In this document: in pieces, positions 41,344-49,532 of the stretch
How positions within the stretch are numbered: position 1 is the stretch's first letter
Layout: each line of letters starts with the position of its first letter
Assembly: GCA_018814465.1 (NCBI GenBank)
Contig: JAHIZR010000228.1
Location: forward strand, 1-64,000
Direction: 5' to 3'
Length of the DNA: 64,000 nucleotides
From: a bacterium
GTDB lineage: Bacteria; Electryoneota; RPQS01
Program-made: the position numbers and the translations under genes
The notes under the pieces: model-generated
What the model was told of the DNA's origin: nothing
Database searches by the model: none
The model's input: the letters and a program-made list of their open reading frames with translations, nothing else

Positions 41344-42261
41344 TTAGTCGTCTTGTTGTTCCTGTTCGGCAAGCAATTCTCTCAGGTGTTCGATTTTCCC
41401 TTGAAATCTTATTGACATTTCATAGTTTCTTTCACCATTCGGATCATACTTAGCAAGTAAGGGGCTGCCATGACTAACAGATAGTACTCCATAATCTGTC
41501 CAAAGTTTTTCCAGATATTCCATGGCTTTGTCGTAACGGCGCAGGTGCAATGCGGATTCATAGGCAAAATAGAATCCACCAGGATCTGTCAATCCTTCGC
41601 CAATTAGGGAGTCGGCTAAACTGATAGCGTGATCGTAGTAAGATGTCTTGAATGAAACAAAAATCTCGCTTGAGATGATTCTTGCTTGATCGAAGCTATT
41701 GCATGGTTCGAGAATTTCCCAAGCAGGCGAGATTGCCGACTCTTTCGACTGGCCATCTCCAGTAAAGCGAACGCGGAATGATATTGTATGTCCGGCAAGT
41801 GTCTCGGGAATACGAGCTACATACTGCTTTGAATTTCGTTGTGTTAATTCCGAGATTCTCGAACCCTCTTCTTGCAATTTATCAAACAGCCTATTCAGTG
41901 AACTTAATCCGTACGTGATGTTCATTTGGCTGAAGAGACTCTCATCTGGTACAAAGGTCGTGCCTTGCACGTAATCCTTTGCGAATTCCAGCATATAATC
42001 CTCCGGCCATTCAGAATCCAAAGGCTCTAAGGATTGATCATATTCATTTCTTACAACCAGAAGCAAGCAAGATCCTGCAAGAATGCCGGGACGTTCATAT
42101 TCATCTGCCTCAAGAGTGTAAGTGCTGGCGTCGTCGCATGCACTGCCATAAACAAGTGCGCGCTGCGTGATATTTAGTGGATCGATTGCGTACGTACTTG
42201 CCGTGTATAGAGATAGGCAAAGACAAATCGCAACAAGTGATCTATAGAAGTAATAAGGCAA
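41344..42261 (-). CDS. Exported protein of unknown function
   Basis: 305 aa from a TTG start at 42261, chosen because AGGAGG lies six bases upstream and the product then begins with a proper signal peptide (PYYFYRSLVAICLCLSLY...STYA). An upstream in-frame TTG would lengthen the N-terminus without such a site. A beta-rich first half (ARIPETLAGHTISFRVRFTG) and a helical TPR-like end (FYFAYESALHLRRYDKAMEY). No sorting domain. The end lies close to the 984-aa gene, so they are co-transcribed. Confidence 0.75.
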   Translation of the reverse strand: MPYYFYRSLVAICLCLSLYTASTYAIDPLNITQRALVYGSACDDASTYTLEADEYERPGILAGSCLLLVVRNEYDQSLEPLDSEWPEDYMLEFAKDYVQGTTFVPDESLFSQMNITYGLSSLNRLFDKLQEEGSRISELTQRNSKQYVARIPETLAGHTISFRVRFTGDGQSKESAISPAWEILEPCNSFDQARIISSEIFVSFKTSYYDHAISLADSLIGEGLTDPGGFYFAYESALHLRRYDKAMEYLEKLWTDYGVLSVSHGSPLLAKYDPNGERNYEMSIRFQGKIEHLRELLAEQEQQDD

Positions 42262-42299
42262 TTCATACCTCCTGTTTCGGTCTGTTGATTGCAAAATAG

Positions 42300-44291
42300 C
42301 TACTGCCTATACCTAATGGAATCAGCACATTGTACACCTAAGGTCGGATCATTGATATATCCCCATTTATTGTCAGAATGATTGGGATCATCACTCCACA
42401 CATCAATCCATACATTCCAAGCAGATTCACATGTCAGTCCATCATTACAATTATCATGTCGAACATATCCTACACATTCAGGTCGACAAGGACTATAGTG
42501 TCGAAGCTTCTCATTCATCATCACACAACCGTACAGATTCCCAGAATATTGTGGACTGTGATCCGGGGCATTTATTGTATGACCCATTTCATGTGCAAGT
42601 GTGCGACGCAACACAATTTCACAAACACTCTCGAATAGTAACCGATAATCTGAATCTGGTCCCCAGCCTCCTACACCGGTATCTGGATCATGGCGCCACC
42701 AGTCCTCAGCAATTTCATTAAAGATTCTATTCCTGTCTATTAGCACGTGTGCGTTCCCACATATGCCATAGCCTCTTAAATGGTTGACTGTACCATAGTA
42801 GTTCCAACCATAATTTGCCTCAATCGGGAAATTCCTTACTCTAAGTGCTACTTGGTCGGAGGACCTCACCCAATCATCACCATTATGTTGATCATCTACG
42901 TGGGTTGAATCAGCAGGAGAAGGAAATGCGAGAGGTGGTCGTGGAATTGTAAAAGAATTTGCTTCCCAGTGCCCCGGCCCTGTTTCTGGTTGTTCCCATC
43001 TCCCTTGATAGGTGTCAATACATTCATATCTTAAGTTGCCGTAAGGATCTGGAGCTGCTCTTCTTATTCGTTCAGTAAGTACTTCGTTTGTATCACCATA
43101 GGTAACAACCAGACTGCAAGCTTCCACTCTTGCTGAATCTGTTCCAGGATATTTCATGAACTTCATCATCTCCTGTAATCTGGGCAAGAAACCTTCAATA
43201 CTAGCATCATGAAAGAGACTATCTTGATCTATTACAAGGATATTCCGTCTTGTTTTAATCGTGTCTAGATCAAGCCTTAAATGTGAACCATCCAAGCATC
43301 TAAATCCACGATACTCCTCCCATAGTGTTAAGCCGTCGCTATCCGGATCGGCATCACTTTTCCAATCTTGGTAACCTTGGGGTATTTTAATAGAGGTACC
43401 GCCGCCATTCGGGACGGTCGCCGGGACTCCCCGCACTCTATTGTCAAATACTTGAACTGCACTGATGCTTCCCTCTGCCGCATAATCGAGCAGTCGAACG
43501 TATACTTCGTATGGTTCATCCGCTTCTAAAGTCACAATCAATGAACAAGAAGCAGTATGGTAACGATACAGTGGCGGAAGGGCTGCCCCTTCAAGAATCA
43601 TGTCCGCCTTCTTCTCGGATTGGTCATCCGGTACCGGAGCATTCATCGCTATTCCTTCATAGCAGGAACTTCCAAGCGTAACCATTACCGACATCGGATA
43701 GGTGGCCCTTAGCTCGTAGCATAAAGTACTGTCATACATTGGCATATAGCGAAGGCTGTCAACCTCTGTTGTGTCCGGATTATTGCCACAAGGTCTCAGA
43801 GTCAGAGAGATAGGGTCATAAGGAAAACCAACCCAATCGTCCGGTTCTTTTGCAATATGCTTACAGTCTCCGACCTGCTCCCAGATACAGTACCGTGAAT
43901 GCACAGAGCAATGCAGTACCGACCATCCGCCCTCCCAATTCGTTTGACAATGATAGTAATAATGGGAACCACCGGGCGGAGTATCACAGAGTCCGTATGC
44001 GCAACCTTCACCCGGTTCAAGAAATATTCCATTCGATGCAGAATTACAGGATGGTCGATCACTGCAGTTACAACCGGTTGTTGAACACCCCCATGAAAAT
44101 CCGCCGCCTAAAGAATAATATATCTTTCGAATACGGATTGTCTCGCCGTTTCCAATATCGTAATCTTCGAAGACAATTCCATCAATGGTCCGATACAATC
44201 TCGGTGGCCATTGAGCGAGAGCATCGCTACAGACTAATATCAGGCATAAAGCTGGTATTATCAAGAGCAATTTGGAACGAATTTTATCCAT
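42300..44291 (-). CDS. Secreted cysteine-rich zinc metalloprotease
   Basis: 663 aa. Signal peptide KLLLIIPALCLILVCSDALAQ. The zinc motif HEMGHTINAPDHS near residue 565 is the metzincin-type HExxHxxxxxD/H form. The N-terminal 150 residues are very rich in cysteine (WGCSTTGCNCSDRPSCNSAS), and a DSDGLTLWEEY calcium-binding (thrombospondin type 3-like) motif lies near 320. It has no C-terminal sorting domain. First gene of the three-gene unit, with ribosome-binding site GAGGGA. Likely an extracellular peptidase; substrate unknown. Confidence 0.82.
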   Translation of the reverse strand: MDKIRSKLLLIIPALCLILVCSDALAQWPPRLYRTIDGIVFEDYDIGNGETIRIRKIYYSLGGGFSWGCSTTGCNCSDRPSCNSASNGIFLEPGEGCAYGLCDTPPGGSHYYYHCQTNWEGGWSVLHCSVHSRYCIWEQVGDCKHIAKEPDDWVGFPYDPISLTLRPCGNNPDTTEVDSLRYMPMYDSTLCYELRATYPMSVMVTLGSSCYEGIAMNAPVPDDQSEKKADMILEGAALPPLYRYHTASCSLIVTLEADEPYEVYVRLLDYAAEGSISAVQVFDNRVRGVPATVPNGGGTSIKIPQGYQDWKSDADPDSDGLTLWEEYRGFRCLDGSHLRLDLDTIKTRRNILVIDQDSLFHDASIEGFLPRLQEMMKFMKYPGTDSARVEACSLVVTYGDTNEVLTERIRRAAPDPYGNLRYECIDTYQGRWEQPETGPGHWEANSFTIPRPPLAFPSPADSTHVDDQHNGDDWVRSSDQVALRVRNFPIEANYGWNYYGTVNHLRGYGICGNAHVLIDRNRIFNEIAEDWWRHDPDTGVGGWGPDSDYRLLFESVCEIVLRRTLAHEMGHTINAPDHSPQYSGNLYGCVMMNEKLRHYSPCRPECVGYVRHDNCNDGLTCESAWNVWIDVWSDDPNHSDNKWGYINDPTLGVQCADSIRYRQ

Positions 44292-44642
44292 TTATCCCTC
44301 GTAAATATATGGTTTTGCTGTCAGAAAGCACGTATACTCAATGGAATGCAACGAAAAAACGAACGCCTGCCTAATCGAAAACCGATAGGAAGTCGTTCGC
44401 TTCATATTGTCACCCGTAAGTTGTTATACTGTGGTTGGTTTATAATAGTTAGCAATATCTAATTGGATAGTCAAGGGTCAGGCATCTCTTTTATAAATCT
44501 TTCAGATGTGTAAAAAATAGCTCGGATCGTGCAATATTGATAAATGCTGTCCTATTATATTATTAGATAAATATATACTTACACATTGAAGGCAAATCTA
44601 TTACTGCGTTCAAAAGGGTACAACACTGCAAAAAAGAGAAAG
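44292..44642. other. Intergenic, AT-rich
   Basis: About 350 bp with no gene. A possible leftward promoter for the metalloprotease unit is TTGACT (44474-44469 on the minus strand), 17 bp, TAACTA (44451-44446). The -10 match is imperfect. Nothing else recognised. Confidence 0.4.
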
Positions 44643-44670
44643 GGCGAAACAGTTTGCTAACCATTTCGCC
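44643..44670 (-). terminator. Terminator of the LVIVD-repeat gene
   Basis: GGCGAAA (44643-44649) pairs with TTTCGCC (44664-44670). On the minus strand it is followed by a pyrimidine-rich CTTTCTCTTTTTTG run. It lies 26 bp after the stop of the gene at 44696. Confidence 0.6.
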
Positions 44671-44695
44671 TCTCTATATTCCTCGGACGAACTGT

Positions 44696-46909
44696 CTATT
44701 TTACGAGCACCATCTTATTGCTCAGTTTCACATTCGCGGCTTGCAGGGTGTTGAAATACACTCCAGACGGCAGCGCGGAGGCCTTGAAAAGATGCGAATG
44801 ATGCCCTGCGTTCAACCTCCCGAAGTCAATCGTGTATACACTCTGTCCGAGCATATTGAAGACCGCCAGCGATGTTTCAGACGCCAGCGGCAGATCAAAC
44901 GCAATCGTTGTGGAAGGATTGAAGGGATTGGGATAGCAAGGATAAAGCGTGACGCTCTGTGGAATCTCAGCGGTATTCCGTCTTGGAATGTCCAACGCCT
45001 GAGTGCAATCGTAGATACCGAAATAGCATCCATCCGCAACATATGCGTAAACACCGGTAACCGCTACATGCTCTGACCAGCCAGGAGTTTCATACCAACC
45101 AGCTTCCCTCGGATTTGTGGGATCAGTGATGTCAACTACGCTTAAGTCTCCGTTCGTAGCCAAGAATAGGAAATCATCCCGCAACGTAATATCGTAAACA
45201 TATCCGAAGAAACCGCCAATATCAATTTCAACTGGATTTGCTGGATCACTGATATTTAGAACGCATAACGAATTGGAACCTGCTCCTACGAAAGCATAAT
45301 CATTAACGGCGGCAACGCATTCAACCTCATCATCCCATACAAAGGATCCAACCTCAGCAATCTGCGTTGGCTCACTAATATCGAGTATGCGTAATCCCGA
45401 GCTTCCATCGGCAACTAATGCAAGATTACCTGAAACCGCGATGTCTTTTGCATTCCCTGGAGTATTGAAGAAACCTCTTGTCATGGGGTGCTCCGGATCA
45501 CTGATTTCAATGACAAAGAGACCGAATTCATCGTCTGCAACATATGCAAAGTCTCCCTCGACAATCACATCATAGGATAGACCGGGAGTATCCACTTGAC
45601 TGACGGGTTCAGGCTCGCTCGGATCTGAAATATCAAGAATCCTTAATCCCCGGTCATAGTCTGCCACATATAGGTATTGTCCTAATATGTCAACTGCACA
45701 TGCAGTTCCCGGCGTATTGTATGATGCCGCCTCGACCGGATTTGTCCGATCCGAAATATCCGCTATCAAAATTCCCTGTGTGTTGTTTGTTATATATGCG
45801 TAATCGCCATCCACGGCAACGCATTCGAGGCGTGCTCCCCTTGAAATCGCTCCCACTTCATCGGGCTGTGTTGGATTAGAAATATCCACAATTCGCAGAC
45901 CATCATACACAGATTCAGCATACACATGGTTTTCCGCGATTCCGATACGAACAATCGAGCTGGGCATATCAATTGAATTCGCTTCAACAGGCTGTCCAGG
46001 ATTAGTGACATCTATGGTTCGCAGTTCATCGAACCCCTCAGCCAAATATGCATAGTTGCCTGACAGCGCAAGATCCTGCACCCAGCCAGGGCTTGATATG
46101 AAACCCGATTCAATCGGCACAGACGGATTGGTAACGTTTACAATTCGCAGTCCGCTTGAACCTGCAGCAACATAAGCATAATTGCCCTGCACTTTTACAT
46201 CCCATACACTGCTTGGGGGTAAATAGAATCCAACTTCATCCGGTTCGTAAGGATTGCTTGCATCAAATATCCTTAATCCAACATCCCAATCAATCACATA
46301 GGCATAACTCCCGGAAACATCGATTGCGTCGGCATATCCTCCAATAGCAGTAACCGAAGCGATTGATGGATGAAACGGATCGCTGATATCTACTACAACA
46401 AGTCCATCATAACCTATGCAATAAGCATAGTTTCCGGCTATTGCTACATCCAGTAGAAGCAGGTATTCATTCTCATCAGTCCGGCCTACCAATACGGGGT
46501 GCCACGGATCAGATACATCGACTATCACTAAGTCATCATAAGAGTCGGCAATATAGACAAATGACCCTGAAAGCACGACGCTATTAGCATCTTCGGTATC
46601 AACATAACTCAATTCAACTGGTTGATTAGGAATTGCAACACTTACAATCCTAAGTCCCGAATATCCCGTAGCCACATAAATCAAAGTATCTACTCCCACA
46701 ACATCAGCCTGACGATCCCAATAATCATCCAGCAATCCGATCTGCCGGATATGCAGGCTGTCCTGTGCAAACACTGATGTCGTTAGAGTGAAAATACTAA
46801 CCGCAATTCGAAGAAAACTTCTCACATTTGATTCTTTAGGCTTTAGAAGTTTATTTAACGAGGCTGCTATTTCTATGTAAGGACTCTTCATATGATTCCG
46901 TCGATTCAT
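44696..46909 (-). CDS. LVIVD-repeat secreted protein with type IX sorting domain
   Basis: About 737 aa. It is built from many copies of an about 45-residue repeat of the form (V)A-Y-V-A-x-G-x-x-G-L-R-I-V-D-I-S-(N/D)-P-x-x-P (LVIVD repeat), expected to fold as a large beta-propeller. The C-terminus is a sorting domain (YPCYPNPFNPSTTIAFDLPL...SGVYFNTLQA). A signal-type segment SFLRIAVSIFTLTTSVFAQ precedes the repeats. The start is uncertain: ATG 46909, ATG 46891 or GTG 46825 would each place this segment at a different distance. Extracellular; adhesion or binding likely. Confidence 0.85.
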   Translation of the reverse strand: MNRRNHMKSPYIEIAASLNKLLKPKESNVRSFLRIAVSIFTLTTSVFAQDSLHIRQIGLLDDYWDRQADVVGVDTLIYVATGYSGLRIVSVAIPNQPVELSYVDTEDANSVVLSGSFVYIADSYDDLVIVDVSDPWHPVLVGRTDENEYLLLLDVAIAGNYAYCIGYDGLVVVDISDPFHPSIASVTAIGGYADAIDVSGSYAYVIDWDVGLRIFDASNPYEPDEVGFYLPPSSVWDVKVQGNYAYVAAGSSGLRIVNVTNPSVPIESGFISSPGWVQDLALSGNYAYLAEGFDELRTIDVTNPGQPVEANSIDMPSSIVRIGIAENHVYAESVYDGLRIVDISNPTQPDEVGAISRGARLECVAVDGDYAYITNNTQGILIADISDRTNPVEAASYNTPGTACAVDILGQYLYVADYDRGLRILDISDPSEPEPVSQVDTPGLSYDVIVEGDFAYVADDEFGLFVIEISDPEHPMTRGFFNTPGNAKDIAVSGNLALVADGSSGLRILDISEPTQIAEVGSFVWDDEVECVAAVNDYAFVGAGSNSLCVLNISDPANPVEIDIGGFFGYVYDITLRDDFLFLATNGDLSVVDITDPTNPREAGWYETPGWSEHVAVTGVYAYVADGCYFGIYDCTQALDIPRRNTAEIPQSVTLYPCYPNPFNPSTTIAFDLPLASETSLAVFNMLGQSVYTIDFGRLNAGHHSHLFKASALPSGVYFNTLQAANVKLSNKMVLVK

Positions 46910-46957
46910 TGATCCCAATTCATATTTGTTTAAACAAAGCGAGCCCTTCCTATTCAC

Positions 46958-47506
46958 GTCTCAGATAGAAAAGACTCGCTTATGTTGATTGTGTTAGAAT
47001 GTAGCCGAGGTTCGTGACCTTGGCTATTGGTTACAATACTCATCCAGGATTACATTGTCAAGAACAGTTTAGCGTTTTCTAATTTTTCTTTTTCATGTCG
47101 ATACGCCAAGTCTGAGTTGGGAGGTAGGCAGCGAAAACAATTCTATATAACTGAATATAGTGTATTTGTATATTCGCTTGACAAATTGAACTGCGCATTT
47201 TTGCTCGCACTTCAATGAACGCCACTTTCAGAGGCATGTGCATACTCCGCAGTCGAACTTAATTCATACTCAGGAAGCGAGGCTCATTCAATCAGGTCAT
47301 GCGGCGTCATTCGAGCGTCGTTCGGGCTGCATCTTCCTGCCATTCGGCGGCAACACTAAAATCCTCACTCGTAGTCCTCAACACTGCCTCGTAATTAATG
47401 GCGCATCGCACGATTCGCTTTGTACTGCTTGTGAATGCTTGCTACCGTAGCAAAAATATAGCTGAATAAAAGCTAAATATTGGATTTACGTTTCAACTGA
47501 AAAGCG
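46958..47506. other. Intergenic, no gene recognised
   Basis: About 550 bp of AT-rich sequence between the LVIVD gene and the tRNA. Short open frames are present but have no ribosome-binding site or recognisable product. Confidence 0.5.
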
Positions 47507-47534
47507 AAAAACACAGGCGTAAACCTGTGTTTTT
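47507..47534 (-). terminator. Terminator of tRNA-Pro
   Basis: AAAAACACAGG (47507-47517) pairs with CCTGTGTTTTT (47524-47534). On the minus strand it lies just after the tRNA 3' end. Confidence 0.85.
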
Positions 47535-47538
47535 ACAG

Positions 47539-47614
<76 letters not shown>

Positions 47615-47627
47615 AATATAACTAATT

Positions 47628-47656
47628 AATTTAGCATATTATTCAGTCTTTGTCAA
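47628..47656 (-). promoter_or_regulatory. tRNA-Pro promoter
   Basis: On the minus strand TTGACA (47656-47651), exactly 17 bp, TAAATT (47633-47628), about 14 bp before the tRNA. It shows that the host uses classic sigma-70 elements. Confidence 0.85.
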
Positions 47657-47658
47657 AC

Positions 47659-47690
47659 AAAAAACCTGCCCTCGAAAAGGCAGGTTTTTT
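47659..47690 (-). terminator. Terminator after the zinc-finger/HTH gene
   Basis: AAAAAACCTGCC (47659-47670) pairs with GGCAGGTTTTTT (47679-47690), loop of 8. It ends the leftward transcript from 47713-48153 just before the tRNA promoter. Confidence 0.88.
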
Positions 47691-47712
47691 CAAATATTCC
47701 TATGCCCATGAA

Positions 47713-48153
47713 CTACATCATCGTATGTATCCCGGTTGCCAAGTCGCGCTGACGGCTCGTAAAGCGGTCCACTAAATCTCGCAGCTTGCCATTACTCTCG
47801 GAAGATATTACGCCGCGCTCGGACAGAAAAAGCTCAACTGTGGAAAAATCCTGATCCGCCAATCGAAGATAGCGTTTGACCGTATTCTTCGATAATCCGT
47901 GCTCGCGCGCGGTCGCGCGAATTCCCTGACCTTCGAGCAGACTGCGATATATCTTCTCAATCGTTTCCCAATCAAGCCGGCTGTCCCAAAAAGGAGTTCC
48001 CTTCAGCTCACTAAAGGTTTTATTACAGGTCTTACAGATTAACAGGCGCACGTGCTTGCGCCCATAGCGCGTGTAAAGACTAATGTTTCCGGCATTCCGT
48101 TTTCCGTAGTCGGAACAGCTCGGATTGGGGCAAGAAAATTTTTCGAGGTTCAT
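47713..48153 (-). CDS. IS1-like zinc-finger/HTH protein (no catalytic domain)
   Basis: 146 aa. N-terminal zinc finger of the InsA type (CPNPSCSDYGKRNAGN, then YGRKHVRLLICKTCNKTF) and a helix-turn-helix (GQGIRATAREHGLSKNTVKR). This is the DNA-binding half of IS1-family transposases. The DDE catalytic part is missing, and no inverted repeats were seen. It may be a domesticated DNA-binding protein or the left part of a dead insertion sequence. Confidence 0.75.
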   Translation of the reverse strand: MNLEKFSCPNPSCSDYGKRNAGNISLYTRYGRKHVRLLICKTCNKTFSELKGTPFWDSRLDWETIEKIYRSLLEGQGIRATAREHGLSKNTVKRYLRLADQDFSTVELFLSERGVISSESNGKLRDLVDRFTSRQRDLATGIHTMM

Positions 48154-48452
48154 GGGTCAGCCATGGAGTTTATTAAGGTGGCTACGGTAGTATTATCGGC
48201 ATCCATAGCTAACTCTTTAATTCCGTTGATTCAAAGCAATGATAAAGGGACATTTGTTGACAGGAATCATCTATCGCGATTGAATTCGTGAGCTCGGCGG
48301 AAAGTTCCACGCCTCATTCTTATATATTGTTTTAATTATATTTAAGAACGTGTTCAGCCATGCGATTCACTTGACTATTTGCATAGGAATCGGTAACTTG
48401 GCCAATCGGTTAAGATGCACTTACTTTTCAACTTTTTTTCAGGAAATCTCGC
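48154..48452 (+). promoter_or_regulatory. Intergenic with tdh promoter
   Basis: About 300 bp. TTGACT (48371-48376), 17 bp, TAACTT (48394-48399) fits a promoter for the rightward threonine unit, with a leader of about 47 nt. Nothing else was recognised. Confidence 0.5.
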
Positions 48453-49523
48453 ATGCAAGCTATTCAAAAACAATCAACTGACGTCGGTCTTACATACATT
48501 GACAATGCTCCCGTTCCAGAGATCGTTCATTCTGACGAGGTTCTGATTAAAGTTCGAGCGGCGGGCATTTGCGGAACAGATGTAGATATCTATCGGGCAG
48601 ATAAGCCACTCATGAACCGCATGAAAGATAAACTGCCGTTGACAATCGGCCACGAGTTTTGCGGTACGGTTGAGGCCGTCGGCAAAGGTGTGGTCGGGAT
48701 CGAACCGGGACAATTTGTTTCCGCCGAGATGCATCTAATCTGCGGGCACTGCTATAACTGCCTGACCGGAAACGGTCAATGGTGTCTGAATACCGTGATT
48801 GCGGGAATCGATGGCGCAGGCGCATTCGCAAATTATCTGATCATGCCGGCGCGGGCCGTGATTCACCTGCCGGAAAATCTGCCCGTCGAAGTTGCCGCCT
48901 ATCTCGACGCGATCGGAAACGCCGTGCATACCGTCCGCTCGGTTGATGTCGCGGGCAAGGATGTCGTAATCTTAGGAGCGGGACCGATGGGAATCATGGC
49001 CACGTCACTGTGCCGTCTGATGGGCGCACGCTACATCTATGTCACCGATGTGCATGATTCACTGCTGAAAATCGCTAAAGAAGAGGGAGCCGACGAAGTC
49101 TATAACGTCAGCGATGCAAAGCAACAGCGTGAATTTGTCAAGCGCGCGACATCGGACAAGACAAAGCGCGGAGTTGACGTTGTGCTCGAGCTCTCCGGAC
49201 ACGGTCAGGCATACCGCGACGCCCTGCGGGTAATCCGGATGGGCGGCGAGCTGTCGCTGTTAGGTCTGCCGCGCGGCGATATCGCGGTCAATTTCGCGAC
49301 TGACGTGGTATTCAAAGGCATTACCATTCGCGGTATTATCGGACGCAAGATTTTTACGACCTGGATCGAGATGCTGGCGCTGCTGCAGGGAGAGTTTATC
49401 AAAACCGCCAAGCGCATCGTCACACATCAATTTTCGCTCACCGATTTTGAGAAGGGCTTTAAAGCCAAGCTGGTCGGAGAAGGCCTGAAGGTCGTGCTGA
49501 TCCCGGATGAGAAGCTTGCCTAA
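48453..49523 (+). CDS. tdh: L-threonine 3-dehydrogenase
   Basis: 356 aa zinc medium-chain dehydrogenase. It oxidises L-threonine to 2-amino-3-oxobutyrate with NAD+. Zinc and catalytic residues: Cys in GICGTDVDIYRAD, GHEFCGTVEAVG, and the structural zinc set CGHCYNCLTGNGQWC. The NAD fold carries VVILGAGPMG. Assigned to Tdh rather than a general alcohol dehydrogenase because the kbl gene lies two genes downstream and the sequence (HEFCGTVE, INFATDVVFKGITIRGIIGR-like end) matches the Tdh branch. Ribosome-binding site CAGGAAA. Confidence 0.9.
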   Translation: MQAIQKQSTDVGLTYIDNAPVPEIVHSDEVLIKVRAAGICGTDVDIYRADKPLMNRMKDKLPLTIGHEFCGTVEAVGKGVVGIEPGQFVSAEMHLICGHCYNCLTGNGQWCLNTVIAGIDGAGAFANYLIMPARAVIHLPENLPVEVAAYLDAIGNAVHTVRSVDVAGKDVVILGAGPMGIMATSLCRLMGARYIYVTDVHDSLLKIAKEEGADEVYNVSDAKQQREFVKRATSDKTKRGVDVVLELSGHGQAYRDALRVIRMGGELSLLGLPRGDIAVNFATDVVFKGITIRGIIGRKIFTTWIEMLALLQGEFIKTAKRIVTHQFSLTDFEKGFKAKLVGEGLKVVLIPDEKLA

Positions 49524-49532
49524 GCACAGGTT

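Noticed and set aside
47713..48153. Complete insertion sequence
   Set aside because: No catalytic domain, no inverted repeats and no target duplication were found around the gene.
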